Assembly (NCBI GenBank): GCA_950097015.1 | Contig: CATNEN010000003.1 | Location: 8,537,501 to 8,601,500, forward strand | Source: Macrostomum hystrix | Lineage: Eukaryota > Platyhelminthes > Macrostomidae | Length of the DNA stretch: 64,000 nt | Reading direction: 5' to 3' | Shown here: positions 57,401 to 63,514 of the stretch, piece by piece | Layout: each line of letters begins with the position of its first letter | Numbering within the stretch: the first letter of the stretch is position 1 | Notes under the pieces: model-generated | The model's database searches: none | What the model was told of the DNA's origin: nothing | What the model saw: the letters and a program-made list of their open reading frames with translations, nothing else | Made by a program: the position numbers and the translations under genes

Positions 57401-60400
57401 ATTCGTGACGGAGGTTTATGCAAAGCAAAATCCGCCAGGATCCGTGGATTCGTGGACTTTCACGAAAACTGGTCATTCTGTATGGGAGCTATAGTGACGT
57501 AGCCTGTGGGTATTTATTTCCATATGGGGGTGTGTACATCTAACCCAGGGGTGGGCAAACTTATTTGCTGGCGGGCCAAAGAGAGAGCCTAATAGACGAC
57601 AGCGGGCCGCATTGAATGTATAAATATGAGATATGAGACACGGGAGAGATGAGACACAGGAAAGATGGGACACGAGAGAGATGAGACACGGGAGAGATTA
57701 GACACGGGAGAGATTAGACACGGGAGAGATTAGACAGGGAAGAGATTAGACACGGGAGAAATTAGACACGGGAGAGATTAGACACGGGAGAGATTAGACA
57801 CGGGAGAGATTAGACACGGGAGAGACTAGACACGGGAGAAATTAGACACGGGAGAGACTAGACACGAGAGAGATTAGACACGGGAGAGATTAGACACGGG
57901 AGAAATTAGACACAGGAGAGACTAGACACGGGAGAGATTAGATACGAGAGCGATGAGACACGGGAGAGATTAGACAGGGAAGAGATTAGATACGAGAGCG
58001 ATGAGACACGGGAGATATTAGACACGAGAGAGATGAAACAGGACACTGTAGATGTCAGAAGGGGCAACGGGCCGGATTTGGGAGCTTCGAGGGCCGCATC
58101 TGGCCCGCGGGCCGGAGTTTGCCCACCCCTGATCTAACCTGACTTTCTCATCTTCAGGCATTGTTCACTTGTGCTCTGAGGGCTCACTGTGACTCACCGC
58201 ATTTTTCGAGAACAAGTACGATGGGTGTCCCAAAAGTAGTGCCACTTTTGTATTCTTCCATGAATTGAAAATTATCTTCATGAACTTTCCGTGAGCAGTA
58301 TTCTTACGTTTCATTTCCATGGCGACCCGTTTGGTGTTGTTTCAGTTGGAGTCTTAGTGCAAAAGAATTTAGCCTTCAACTGATTCAACCAGCAACTGTA
58401 AAGTGAAACTTCCTTCGAATTGAAAGTTCCAACCTATTTTTGCATGACGTGACAGAATTCTAACAAGCTCTCGATTGGGGTTTCGAATTCCAGTTAGGCT
58501 GTGTAGAGTCGTCTGTCGAAAAGGTAGGCAAGCTCACATGAGCACTAACAGGGCAAGCACGCGATGCTATACAATCGCCTTCAGGGTCAGATTTTTTTGT
58601 TTCGCAACCGGCACTTCTCGGCGGAGGGGCATCAAACCACGGGAAGTACGAGAGTTGTATTCTCGCGGCTGTACCAGAGCGCAGTTTTGGTACAACTTTG
58701 AGCGATTAGAAAAGCTACTGCATAGAAATGGAAATTATACTAATACACATCAACTCGGCAATATTTTTCAATGTCTATCGCGATAAAGAGTTCACAGTCT
58801 CGCTAACTAAAAAGCAACAATGAGATCGTCCACGCAAATGCCTTGTTGTATTTGTTAGCTTTGAGACAAGTTGCAAGAGCAAGCAAATAAATGAAATTCT
58901 GTGGGTCAGGATGCATATTTGACGACTGTCGACACGCAGACAGCGAGGAGGCAAATCTGCAAATTCCGTTGTCACACGAACACATAGTACATAAAAATCT
59001 TAGGTGCAGGAAATGTGCAATTGTACAACACTCTAGACAGTTAATACTTCTACAATACATCAGGGGGGTGAGTGGCAGAGCGGTTAACGCGTTGGCTTCT
59101 CGCAACAAGGTCCCTGAGCTCGATTCCGCGGCGCGAAAGCCACATTTATTTGGGGTGCAGCCGTGCAGAGAAGGCTTGGGGCTTGTTGTGTAATTTACGC
59201 CTTTGAGGGCCAACCTCCAAGGTACAGTGAGAGTGTACCCTGCCTGAGGATGAGAAAGTCAGGGTAGATGTACACACCTGTGTGAGTGTGTGCCTGCGTA
59301 CGGTATGTGTGTGCTCAGGATCAGCTAAATTTACAAAATTGCCTCCTCGCTTGCTGCAGATCTAGTATCACCTAGTTATTGCCCCAGCCCTCCTGCAATT
59401 ACTATTATTACTATTATTATTGCTATTTTTTATTATACATCAAGGATTACTTCGGTGTCTACTATCTTCACCTGGTCAAAGCTTCAGTGCTTTCAAACAC
59501 GTTTTTATTGCGAACATTAATTGTAAATGAAAGGCACCGTCAATTTTCTAATTTGCAGATCGTGACAAGCGCCAAATTAGTGCTCCAAGATTTCGCGGAC
59601 GAGGCTACCTGCTCTACAAAAATCCGGAATTGATGACCAGGTCTGTTACACTCCAATCGCTGTCATACACAGGTGTTCGGAGGACTAGAAATAATGGACG
59701 ATTTAGCAGAAGATGAAGTTAAATTGAGCAGAGAGATGATTTGAAACTTTTAAATATGAAGTGTCTGACACACTGACTCTAAAGTCGTAGGTTAAAAAAC
59801 ACCTCAGTGTGTGCTAAACGCTCTGACAATGGAAGGAAGTAAAGAGTTAAAGAAATGAGCAGTGCCAAGAGTCGCTGAGTGCACCTCAAGTTGGTCGTGT
59901 TTTTGTTCCCCTTTCTGCACTGTTATTAGCCCACATCTCTATAGGCGATCTGCAGCCTTTTTTTCTTTTTTATTCACACTGAGCTCAAACATGCTTGAGC
60001 AGGTGCTAACCCTGCAGAGATGTGTCGTCTTTTAACCATAAGTTACCTCAGTGGGCATTGTTTGAGGCCTCTTATTACTGGAAGATGCATTTAATTCAAG
60101 GCTTGTCTTGTCCGCAGCACAATGCAGGCTTGCACTATTTTTATATTCTGAACATATTCTGAGTTTGTATTACAACTTAGTTAAAAAGACTTCAAAAACG
60201 TCACGTGACTATTCTAAGTCTTCTCGACAGTGCAACCATGTTAAATGTTAAATGTTAAAACATCACGTGACTTGACCAAGTCAGTTCGATTGTACCCTCT
60301 GAGAATGTCACGTGAATGTTTAATTTTTTGAGACTCGTCGATTAGGTACGAGTACATAAAATTTATTTTCTTGTATTATGTTTTTATTTTACGTACGTAA

Positions 60401-63400
60401 TTGTAATTAGTCATATTTTTCCTGTACACATATGTTTGTTATGCACATAAGTATTTAAAATTTACCAACATATTGCTCGGCCATTGTTCAAGACACGAAC
60501 AAACGTCCAACCGGCGCTGCCAATCTCATTTCCAGTCTCAGCTCGTCAAACTTCTCCCTATCAATGCGCGTTCACCTGTCGCCGAATTTGATTAAGTCGG
60601 CCTCCGCCGGTCAGTCAGGCAAAGCCACGCTGCTGTTAATTGGCGGTCCCAAACTTGGACCAGCTGGTAGTCGCTACCTGCACCTGTCTGTGGACAGAGT
60701 CAGCAGACAGTTGTCCGCCGAATTCAGTGACGGCCAAGCAGAGCAGAGCAGGAGCGAGCTGTACCAGTTCGATGCTGGCTGGCACTCCATTGCTGTTAGC
60801 AAGTAAATAGTTTTCTGTGATTGGCCCCATCTGTGCTTCTACTCTAATGATAGTCATATTCGGATCACAATAAGGTGGCCTCGCTGTGTATTTAAACTCG
60901 GGATCTAATTTAATCAAATTTTAGGTACTGTGAGATGAGACCCTATTCCATTATCTCACTAAACTGTATACACTTGAGTAGCGTTTCTTCCACCTATAGA
61001 TTCTCTTTTATTGAGTTAAGAGACACAAATTTATACATTATTGAAAAGTGAAAAGAGATTTCACTTAAAACTATGTATAAATGAGGCCCACGAGACACGA
61101 GCCACGAGCCAGAGGGCCTGAATCCAGCCCTAGGCCTCTCAAAACACCCGCTATCTCCTGTCTCATCTCTCCTGCATCACATTTCTCCCACTGTCTCGTC
61201 TCTCCCCTGTCTCTTAATTATCTCTCGCATCTCATCCCCCGTGTCTCATCTCACCCGTGTCTCATTTCACGCTTGTCTTATCTCTCCTGTAAATAATCTG
61301 CCCTGTTTTATCTCTACTGTGTGTTACCTGTTCAGTGTCTCGTGTCTCATCTCACCCTTGTCTCATCTCACCCTTGTCTCATCTCACTCTCATCTCATCT
61401 CACTTGTGTCTCATCTCACTCGAGTCTCATCTCACCCGTGTCTCATCTCACTCGTGTCTCATCTCACTCGTGTCTCATCTCACTCGTCTCTCATCACACT
61501 CGTGTCTCATCTCCCCCGTGTCTCATCTCACTCGTGTCTCATCTCCCCCGTGTCTCATCTCACTCGTGTCTCATCTCATTCGTCTCTCATCACACTTGTG
61601 TCTCATCTCCCCGGTGTCTCATCTCACTCGTGTCTCATCTCTCTCGTGTCTCATCTCTCTCGTGTTTTATCTCTCCTTTGAATAATCTGTCCCATGTCTA
61701 ATCTCAGCCGTGTCTAACATCTAGTCGCTGTTTAGATTCTCTATTAGGCTTCGAGGTAAACATGCAATATGCTATAGCTCGAAATGCTATCCATTCTAAT
61801 CCCAAAGTAAATGAAAAAATCCCCAAAAACCTGTCCCCCTCGAAGAATGCCCGGATCCTACATTTTGTATGTGGACGGGCTGCCGAGGGACACCATTGTT
61901 GAGCAGGAGGCCGCCTCAGATGAGGAGCAATTCGCCCAGCTGCTCATAGGTAGGCTGAAATAATCATAGCTTCCTCATTTATCCCAGCTGTGACGCATGC
62001 ACAATTCTCATTGATTTAATCGGAATGTATGCATTGCAATAAGTAGGCCAATCCCATTACAAGACTTTGCATTTACGGCTCGTGTATATTAAATGCATGG
62101 GCAACACATTTAGTGACGTCACTTACCTCCGCTTTTAATTTTTTAAATCTTTCCACCGCGTTGAGTTCGAACTTCAATCGTGTGTACATGGAAACATGAT
62201 AAATGTTTTAAAAAAACCCATGTTCTAAATCAACGAACCTGAAAATCGATATGTGCTATCATTTTCTTACCTATTTTGTTAAACTTTCCCTGTATATGCC
62301 AATGAACATTACCGGTTTTTCATTATTATAATAAGTATAATTAATTTCATGTCTATAATGTTTTTGACAGTCTTTTAACTTAAATTCTCAGATTTTCTCA
62401 AAAGTGTTTTATCTGTTTTTTTAATTAAAACTTTGAGTTGTGATACTTTTATAGCATTGTTTAATGCCGCTTAATTTGCTTACGTAATATAAAATAAGTA
62501 CTTCCGATTACCCGCCGACCGAAAGTATACGGTATTTTACGTGTAAGATTTCACACGAAGCTTTGAAGTCTTATATAAACTGCATACAATCCTATGTGAC
62601 AAAGTTACGTAATAATTTCAGGAAAAAATTCACTCAAAGCACTTAGCCCCCTTCCACACTATAACATGGGCCTCTTTTTAATGCCAGGTAATTGGTTTCT
62701 TCCACTACACTGTCCGCGAAAACAGGAAATCGATCACTTGATGAATAGCTGAGCACATTCTCAGTTCTCAGTTGTCACTTCACACACAAACTCTCTTCCA
62801 GTTTTTAGATTCCACTGCAGCGTTTTTGAACTACTCCGCTCAAAGAAAATCTACCACAATAACTCATACCAGAAAGTAAAATTTTGAACGTAGCGTACTA
62901 GTATAAGTAGCATTAACGAATTTAATTACAAAAGAGAAACTAATATTGATTGGCTAGCTGTTTTGAGTTAACACTAGAAAGAGACGCTATCTCCCCCCTG
63001 TGCAAAGTAAATTACAATAAAGTTAGGTACGCACTGGCTACTTCACGACAGCTCCTTGTCATATGGATTAAAATTTTCCGCCCTTTCGACGAACTAACTT
63101 TCAAAATTTAATTTTGTAGGAGATACAAAAACGTTGTCCCGTGGTCTAGGTCTCTTATCACTGGGACTCAGGAATTAGAGTAAAGTTCATCTGCCACTAC
63201 CTCCTCAAATCGACTTAAAAAAGTATCTTAAACTCTGCCCCGTCCTCTTCGTTGATTGGCTGCTACGATTCTAAAAATATCTCCGCACTGACAGACGATA
63301 AATGACTAAAGAAGCTTTCCTGTCTGTCCCTTGCTAAACATTTTCTGATTGGCCAGGACGAAGTCCAGTTCAAGCCAATTCATTTTGAGTTTTTATAATT

Positions 63401-63514
63401 TTTATTCAGGCGGCCTCGACCCGGACACCCAGCTGATGCAGGGCGGCTTCGTGGGTCAGCAGACGGGAGTCGATGCCTGCATTGTTGACGCGGCCCTGGC
63501 CGTGAAGGGCTCCG
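30361..63514 (+). CDS. Secreted EGF/laminin-G protein (pikachurin/agrin-like), 3' end beyond window
   Basis: Secreted extracellular-matrix type protein: signal peptide, then three EGF-LamG pairs. Pikachurin, and the tails of agrin and perlecan, share this plan; LamG domains there bind dystroglycan and glycans. Thirteen coding exons are placed: 30361-30448, 37520-37831, about 48193/48251-48487, 49922-about 50093, 50708-50915, 53011-53187, 53266-53503, 55008-55239, 56832-57060, 59559-59640, 60536-60802, 61846-61949 and 63410-63514. Phases agree at every junction except exon 2/3, where an exon is missing or a weak acceptor is used. The last exon ends at a donor, so the gene continues past 64000. 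Introns hold distinct minisatellites, SINEs, hAT elements and a LINE. Pikachurin, agrin and Eys orthology cannot be separated by eye. Confidence 0.85.
30655..32665. repeat. 22-bp minisatellite, two adjoining sub-families in intron 1
   Basis: From 30655 to about 31680 the unit is TTGGGATAGTGCCAACAAGGA plus T. From about 31680 to 32660 it becomes TTGCGGTAGAGCCACCAAGGA plus T, with TTGAGG and TTTAAGG variants. Period and the AAGGATTTG core are shared, so one derives from the other. Several minus-strand frames of up to 269 codons are artefacts. Confidence 0.95.
32930..33250 (+). mobile_element. SINE family A, full-length plus-strand copy
   Basis: The tRNA-like head at about 32937-33003 has box A TAGCCTAGTGGTTAG and box B GGTTCGATTCC. 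The body carries AAGACACTTAACTCTGCATT and CACCCAGCTGTTAAATGGGT, common in SINEs of aquatic invertebrates. It ends in an (ATT)n tail. This is the best-preserved family A copy here. Confidence 0.9.
33410..33890. repeat. Degenerate tandem repeat around AACGGAGGT
   Basis: About 20-bp units such as TTTTAACGGAGGTAAAATCT, with a better conserved 40-bp dimer (AACGGAGGTTAAACC plus AACGAAGCTATAATA) repeated three times at 33478-33560. It decays towards both edges. Confidence 0.8.
33891..34520. other. Unique intron 1 sequence
   Basis: No gene, RNA or transposon recognised between two tandem arrays. Confidence 0.4.
34530..37420. repeat. 38-bp minisatellite, about 75 copies, intron 1
   Basis: Nearly 2.9 kb of a unit of about 38 bp containing CATACTGTCACCTCAAACCC and CTCTTGATGACTACACC. 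Variants differ at a few fixed positions (ATGACT/ATTACT, ACCCCT/AGCCCT). The array ends about 100 bp before exon 2, where the units decay. Confidence 0.95.
37520..37831 (+). CDS. EGF/LamG gene exon 2: linker and EGF1
   Basis: Acceptor GGCTTGCAG|GC, donor ACAG|GTGAGC, phase 1 at both ends. After a basic, Pro/Arg-rich linker comes a complete EGF domain with six cysteines: C-x6-C-x5-C-x12-C-x1-C-x8-C, ending CPIGFTGERCE. Confidence 0.88.
37885..38395. repeat. 26-bp minisatellite in intron 2
   Basis: About 19 copies of GATCTCGTATCGATCAAATC plus ATTCTC. The first part carries ATCGATCCAGTC and the later part ATCGATCAAATC. It begins 50 bp after exon 2. Open frames of 172-182 codons are artefacts. 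Confidence 0.95.
38400..41160. other. Unique part of intron 2
   Basis: About 2.7 kb without a recognised gene or element. Short frames at 38721 and 39389 have no family resemblance and no matching splice phases. A missing exon of the EGF/LamG gene could lie here or in 47950-48190. Confidence 0.35.
41165..41311 (-). mobile_element. SINE family B, 3' half, split by the LINE
   Basis: Contains the SINE-B tail (CATCATTTGGTGACACTAGA and CCCATTTCGCTGACTCCTGA). It stops at GCAGGCATACGCTC, the same 14-mer at which the other half resumes at 47759. Confidence 0.88.
41298..41311. repeat. Target-site duplication of the LINE, left copy
   Basis: GCAGGCATACGCTC, identical to 47759-47772. It is normal SINE-B sequence, so the LINE inserted into this SINE. 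Confidence 0.9.
41424..45128 (-). CDS. LINE ORF2: endonuclease, reverse transcriptase, RNase H
   Basis: Nicks target DNA and copies the element's RNA there. From the Met at 45128 it has 1234 residues; an in-frame Met at 45194 would add 22. The apurinic-type endonuclease occupies about 5-228 (ILVQEPW, GDINAHHTHWG, SDHKF). In the RT domain FLDIDGAFDN, KGSPQGGVLSP and the active-site YADD (671-674) are intact. RNase H keeps Asp944 (CYTDGS), Glu982, Asp1008 (IHSDSQ) and Asp1060 (NELAD). A C-terminal zinc motif has Cys1161, Cys1164, His1173 and Cys1178. The start ATG overlaps the ORF1 stop as ATGA, suggesting termination-reinitiation. No disruption is visible. Confidence 0.93.
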   Translation of the reverse strand: MISSPGISCLQINLQHSVAASANLMRQAELDKPGLILVQEPWTSKGKPQNVPSGYNCFCVSPREANRPPRACIFGAKTLGAWLRPDLSNGDICVIQSEDLLPGRTTLVASVYLPGDVAVVPRTLTTLVELCSARNYELMVAGDINAHHTHWGSTGINQRGEDLLSYVTSTTLEFCNSGSTPTFDNGRWSEVIDATLASPKLFQSIGVWRVLPVPSLSDHKFIHFRVASARSLNHITWRRNARNTDWEAFRHALETTHRSSGQPPTISTCREADECATVLTETLTAAFEAACPLKAYKGKTSAPWWNPQLGDLRRRAKRLHRRANKTRSPADQTAYLEAIHEFKREIRTAKAQKWRQYCEELEGSRPTSRIVKALTLDKMSKLSSVKRTDGTSTDNPGETLEVMLSAFFPNEPTNLTTSDHTEGGQMLAASIITEDRIVKAATSFKPFKAPGPDGIVPAFLREAVKCPGFLRSLCNLYRACITLGYVPQAWTEAKVIFIPKPGRPDYQSIKSFRPISLTTFLVKLMERLVLWRLLSVELKNAPLSDNQHAFRAGRSTESALHVLVDKLEKAVLGTGFALSVFLDIDGAFDNVLFEAFRKALYERHTHSSLTRWIMYMISHRTVTANLLGHQRTVPVRKGSPQGGVLSPILWNMVIDELLRDDRPDPILKVGYADDVTAVASGPSPDTLRDLLQNFIHSAEQWAGRCGLKLSETKTAVIMFTSRNKWQIQPLRLYGKEISFCKQTKCLGITLDHRLNWSPHVQTKTKRALAILAQLRRAVGTTWGLTPKRLWWIYTAMVRPAVSYGSLIWASALQMKTCLEALRKTQGRACRMTMSAPPSAPYDGLNAFLDATPLDIFVRREAAKTARRLIDAGVRFTPQRAMAKRKLLPHTDLCLRDLKDGGGLHVLSDGEPRTLNLTQRYKIIIPSRDDANDHWNHQEVHCYTDGSLKDGLAGFGVCILINGRVVATHAQHTGRLSTVFQNEILAISSCAAELNARNTRGETIIIHSDSQAALQALCRTTTCSRTVADCARQLNLLASNNTVKLSWIPGHAGFPGNELADTLAKQGGSGSLLGPAPLVPIPITVINRLIDDWAESLHRDRWAGTQNCRQSRAAVPRPSRRLRSILLNQNRKDIRALAMTLTGHGYLARHCFLRGDLESELCPFCEYDTEDAEHFVCHCPFFNRDRLRYLGPNPSMDEICQPDSIPRLVQFLRATRRATFFPTEDNAAGRTGGPP
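45125..46687 (-). CDS. LINE ORF1: Gag-like RNA-binding protein
   Basis: 520 residues preceding ORF2. The first half is Pro/Ala/Arg-rich and low in complexity. A folded middle domain (about 165-345) includes CIFIWCNSEESSRALREL and FRVWIPNGSAIKSGDQLR, resembling the RRM/DUF4780-like domain seen in several LINE ORF1 proteins. The tail is charged. I see no CCHC zinc knuckle. The expected role is packaging the element RNA; that is from the family, not from motifs here. Confidence 0.8.
   Translation of the reverse strand: MASSAQSFKDSETGNPPVAPAASNSANVAPPEATGPASALPDGGPVPGPPDIRSKEARQGRNQRRNERRRRQREREAAVRQSAEVVPQVGVGAVGPKGATATSAPRETASAGSPPAEPTSNSNTGNVAGPSGAATHATMASEAPASQPSTKAKESYASKASAMLQPAVIVFGEEQDLTAEQLDSVWRIIDAALIDQLLAGRPVSVVKSAKTDGCIFIWCNSEESSRALRELLPQLKWPKKLGKLTFASEGQRIKTERFRVWIPNGSAIKSGDQLRQILLKLHPDLEANGLLHHASSRKETGFTVILGLSDAWTKRLPPKSIIHLGLTQLTILRCEERKAGEAKKAKAPESGSGAQAPPAKKQRQTVDPHPGKAARAAESGPRDRRPARSTRRSGLVQRALEQARTLRAHLERAHTSNAPSKQPVGQERRGEAPTDWFEASTHQADRAIHVDLTDEASLGSIGVTTQRDGEGDTLAGQMPAEGSSATLTAGDAEIPMELCEPSISEKEEEELLRDSPTARP
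46850..47475 (-). repeat. 97-bp tandem monomers in the LINE 5' UTR
   Basis: The anchor GTTAAGGTCGAAGGGTGACA occurs at about 46860, 46958, 47055, 47152, 47249, 47346 and 47443, at spacings of 98, then 97 throughout. Units are nearly identical. Position and structure resemble the promoter monomers of rodent L1 elements. Confidence 0.95.
47759..47945 (-). mobile_element. SINE family B, 5' half, split by the LINE
   Basis: Starts with the 14-bp duplication and continues CACATAGGTGTGTACATCTG to the tRNA-like head with the box B-like GCTCGAATCCGCGG read on the minus strand. It completes the copy begun at 41165. Confidence 0.88.
47946..48192. other. Short unique stretch before exon 3
   Basis: Includes a run of AATCAATC-type words near 48080-48145. 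No definite exon seen. Confidence 0.35.
48251..48487 (+). CDS. EGF/LamG gene exon 3: start of LamG1 (5' boundary uncertain)
   Basis: Encodes the first strands of a laminin-G domain (EFNGNGYLVFP, then SMDLL-type strand and GIVLYASGRGAFSDQFLAL), ending LQL plus two bases at donor CTACG|GTGAGC. AG sites at 48250 and 48214 give a phase-2 entry, which does not fit exon 2; an AG at 48192 gives phase 1 but has no pyrimidine tract. Confidence 0.8.
48520..49850. repeat. 31-bp minisatellite in intron 3
   Basis: About 42 copies of a 31-bp unit containing GTTCTTGAGTAGCTTTGGAA and TTGGGGTGGG, starting 30 bp after exon 3 and ending 70 bp before exon 4. The 513-codon minus-strand frame is an artefact and overlaps exon 3 in antisense. 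Confidence 0.95.
49922..50093 (+). CDS. EGF/LamG gene exon 4: middle of LamG1
   Basis: Encodes YNNGDGLSIITAGADLEI, then VWHSVSIYRSERVAWIQI, the usual W-H-x-V and ligand strands of LamG. Entry at phase 2 fits exon 3. The donor is ambiguous: ends at 50093 or 50096 (weak GT sites) fit exon 5 directly, while the better GTAAAA at 50101 needs an alternative exon 5 acceptor at 50719. Confidence 0.8.
50215..50640. repeat. 62-bp dimeric minisatellite in intron 4
   Basis: About six copies of a 62-bp unit made of two related halves, one around CACACTGATAAGAGATTCCC and one around CATACTGATCAGAGATTCTC. The second half contains the palindrome CTGATCAG. Confidence 0.92.
50708..50915 (+). CDS. EGF/LamG gene exon 5: end of LamG1
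   Basis: Encodes DLGSRFYLDSKLYVAGIP, then GYIGCIGNITLNKK, the terminal GC-x-G-x-(I/L) motif of LamG. Acceptor AATTCAG|TT; donor ATCT|GTGAGT, phase 1. Confidence 0.85.
50953..51184 (-). mobile_element. SINE family B in intron 5
   Basis: Minus-strand copy with tail GCAGGAGGGCTGCGG on the left and tRNA-like head (CCGCGGAATCGAGCTCAGGG on the plus strand) on the right. It begins about 40 bp after exon 5 and lacks an internal block. Confidence 0.88.
51190..51700. other. Unique part of intron 5
   Basis: No supported gene or element. The 63-codon frame at 51473 is not convincing. Confidence 0.4.
51705..52900. repeat. 15-bp polypyrimidine minisatellite with higher-order repeat, intron 5
   Basis: Basic unit about 15 bp (GTGTCTTTCTCCCC). 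A block beginning CACCCCGTGTCATTATCC near 51838 recurs about 372 bp later near 52210, and the marker GCTTCACCCCCAG appears five times. Three frames of 408-495 codons stay open; one runs on into exon 6 by chance. Confidence 0.93.
53011..53187 (+). CDS. EGF/LamG gene exon 6: EGF2
   Basis: Acceptor ACAATTACAG|CA after a long pyrimidine tract, donor AACT|GTGAGC, phase 1 on both sides. Six-cysteine EGF: CAHATCNGHRCMNNGKC, then CLCSNATGRFC. Confidence 0.87.
53266..53503 (+). CDS. EGF/LamG gene exon 7: first part of LamG2
   Basis: Encodes HFDGTAYLKL, SRTDMTIAFRPEAPNGLLLY, then FLAAGLVDGRVFAAFDLGSG and ends VVI plus AG at donor CAG|GTACGA, phase 2. It reads directly into exon 8 as VIRSRHRVPLHRW, a typical LamG transition. 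Confidence 0.9.
53510..54797. repeat. 55-bp minisatellite resembling exon 7, intron 7
   Basis: About 23 copies of a 55-bp unit with GGGGAATGGGTGGAGCAAGG, GTTTGCCGCCTTTGATCTCA and TGTGGTGTGTTAACA. The 14-mer GCCGCCTTTGATCT is identical to coding sequence of exon 7 at about 53466-53480. The first, diverged unit starts right at the donor. Each unit ends in a splice-acceptor-like TTAACAG. Confidence 0.95.
55008..55239 (+). CDS. EGF/LamG gene exon 8: second part of LamG2
   Basis: Encodes VPLHRWSLMSLRRVGRQGTL, LVQLTIKLDTFVGGHKNYDD and NFRGCIQS, matching the ligand-binding and terminal Gly-Cys segments of LamG. Acceptor AACTCAG|A, donor TCA|GTGAGT, phase 0. Confidence 0.9.
55318..55612 (-). mobile_element. 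SINE family A in intron 8
   Basis: Minus-strand copy with head (AATCGAACCCCCGACCTTTA on the plus strand) at about 55550-55612, CCATTTAACGGCTGGGTGAA in the body and the conserved GTTCAGTCCATGGACTGGGG block. The (ATT)n tail shows as TAATAATAATAATTGATAAT on the left. Confidence 0.9.
55613..56358. other. Unique part of intron 8
   Basis: No supported gene or element. The 80-codon minus-strand frame at 55691 is AT-rich and unconvincing. Confidence 0.4.
56360..56601 (+). mobile_element. SINE family B, 5'-truncated, intron 8
   Basis: Starts within the box B-like region (AGCTCGATTCCGTGGCGATC) and runs to CTCGCTGGCTGCGGGTCTAG. It lacks the first 40 bp of the head. Confidence 0.87.
56832..57060 (+). 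CDS. EGF/LamG gene exon 9: LamG2-EGF3 junction and EGF3
   Basis: Phase-0 entry, phase-1 exit at CTTC|GTGAGT. It encodes GVNLRQCRNHTC, a longer inserted loop with a Gly-rich stretch, then YTCQCLLGFSGDRCQ, the end of an EGF domain. The acceptor (AAACGCGCCAG) has a poor pyrimidine tract. Confidence 0.82.
57094..57332 (+). mobile_element. SINE family B, 5'-truncated, intron 9
   Basis: Starts GTGTAGCGGTTCCGATTCCG and ends GGTCTAGTGTCACCAAATGA. It begins only 33 bp after exon 9. Confidence 0.87.
57528..58205 (-). mobile_element. SINE family B fragment interrupted by a hAT-type element
   Basis: GTGTGTACATCTAACC at 57530-57545 and TGACTTTCTCATCTTCAGGC after 58139 are consecutive SINE-B sequence once the hAT element and one copy of its 8-bp duplication are removed. 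Only the central part of the SINE survives. Confidence 0.75.
57546..58131 (-). mobile_element. hAT-type non-autonomous element with internal minisatellite, copy 2
   Basis: Ends CAGGGGTGGGCAAAC and, reversed, CAGGGGTGGGCAAACTCCGG. They are flanked by a perfect 8-bp duplication ATCTAACC (57538-57545 and 58132-58139), the hallmark of hAT insertion. From about 57625 to 58040 the interior is an array of GAGACACGGGAGAGATTA units. Its right 100 bp, reversed, closely match the left end of the copy at 15036. Confidence 0.93.
58212..59060. other. Unique part of intron 9 with a possible solo mariner end
   Basis: GGTGTCCCAAAAGTAGTGCC at about 58221 resembles terminal repeats of some mariner-type elements, but I find no matching inverted partner. 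No supported gene; the frames here do not match known families. Confidence 0.3.
59063..59437 (+). mobile_element. SINE family B, full length, intron 9
   Basis: The head GGGTGAGTGGCAGAGCGGTT is followed by box B-like GAGCTCGATTCCGCGG. The body is complete through AGTATCACCTAGTTATTGCC and CCCTCCTGCAATT, with an (ATT)n tail. This is the best reference copy for family B in the window. Confidence 0.92.
59559..59640 (+). CDS. EGF/LamG gene exon 10: start of LamG3
   Basis: Short exon encoding APRFRGRGYLLYKNPELMT, the usual first strand of LamG. Acceptor TTTGCAG|AT, donor CCAG|GTCTGT, phase 1 in and 2 out. Confidence 0.82.
59645..60535. other. Intron 10
   Basis: Unique sequence with three copies of TCACGTGA at 60201-60208, 60263-60270 and 60308-60315. 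No gene or transposon seen. Confidence 0.5.
60536..60802 (+). CDS. EGF/LamG gene exon 11: middle of LamG3
   Basis: Encodes NFSLSMRVHLSPN, KATLLLIGGPKLG, YLHLSVDRVSRQLSAEF and FDAGWHSIAVS. Two acceptors (exon start 60536 or 60542) both keep frame. Donor GCAA|GTAAAT, phase 2. Confidence 0.87.
61083..61755 (+). mobile_element. Decayed hAT-type element with internal minisatellite, copy 3
   Basis: The left part (GGCCCACGAGACACGAGCCA, then GAGGGCCTGAATCCAGCCC) is a degraded relative of the copy 1 end. The right part (CTAGTCGCTGTTTAGATTCT, CTATTAGGCTT) resembles the inverted left end of copy 2. Between lie about 30 units around TCTCATCTCACTCGTG. No clear target duplication remains. Confidence 0.6.
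61846..61949 (+). CDS. EGF/LamG gene exon 12: LamG3
   Basis: Encodes GSYILYVDGLPRDTIVEQEA and FAQLLI, the VDG strand and approach to the conserved I-G-G. Phase 2 in, phase 1 out at CATAG|GTAGGC. The acceptor CTCGAAG is acceptable. Confidence 0.82.
61952..63405. other. Intron 12
   Basis: Unique AT-rich sequence. I see no gene, transposon or tandem array here, unlike most introns of this gene. Confidence 0.5.
63410..63514 (+). CDS. EGF/LamG gene exon 13: end of LamG3
   Basis: Joins as LIGGLDPDTQLMQGGFVG, then GVDACIVDAAL, the closing Cys segment of LamG. Acceptor TTATTCAG|GC, donor TCCG|GTAAGG, phase 1. The strong donor means coding sequence continues beyond the window. Confidence 0.87.

Noticed and set aside
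58475-58786. 103-codon plus-strand frame
   Set aside because: No recognisable motif or splice support; it lies in an intron next to a possible solo transposon end.
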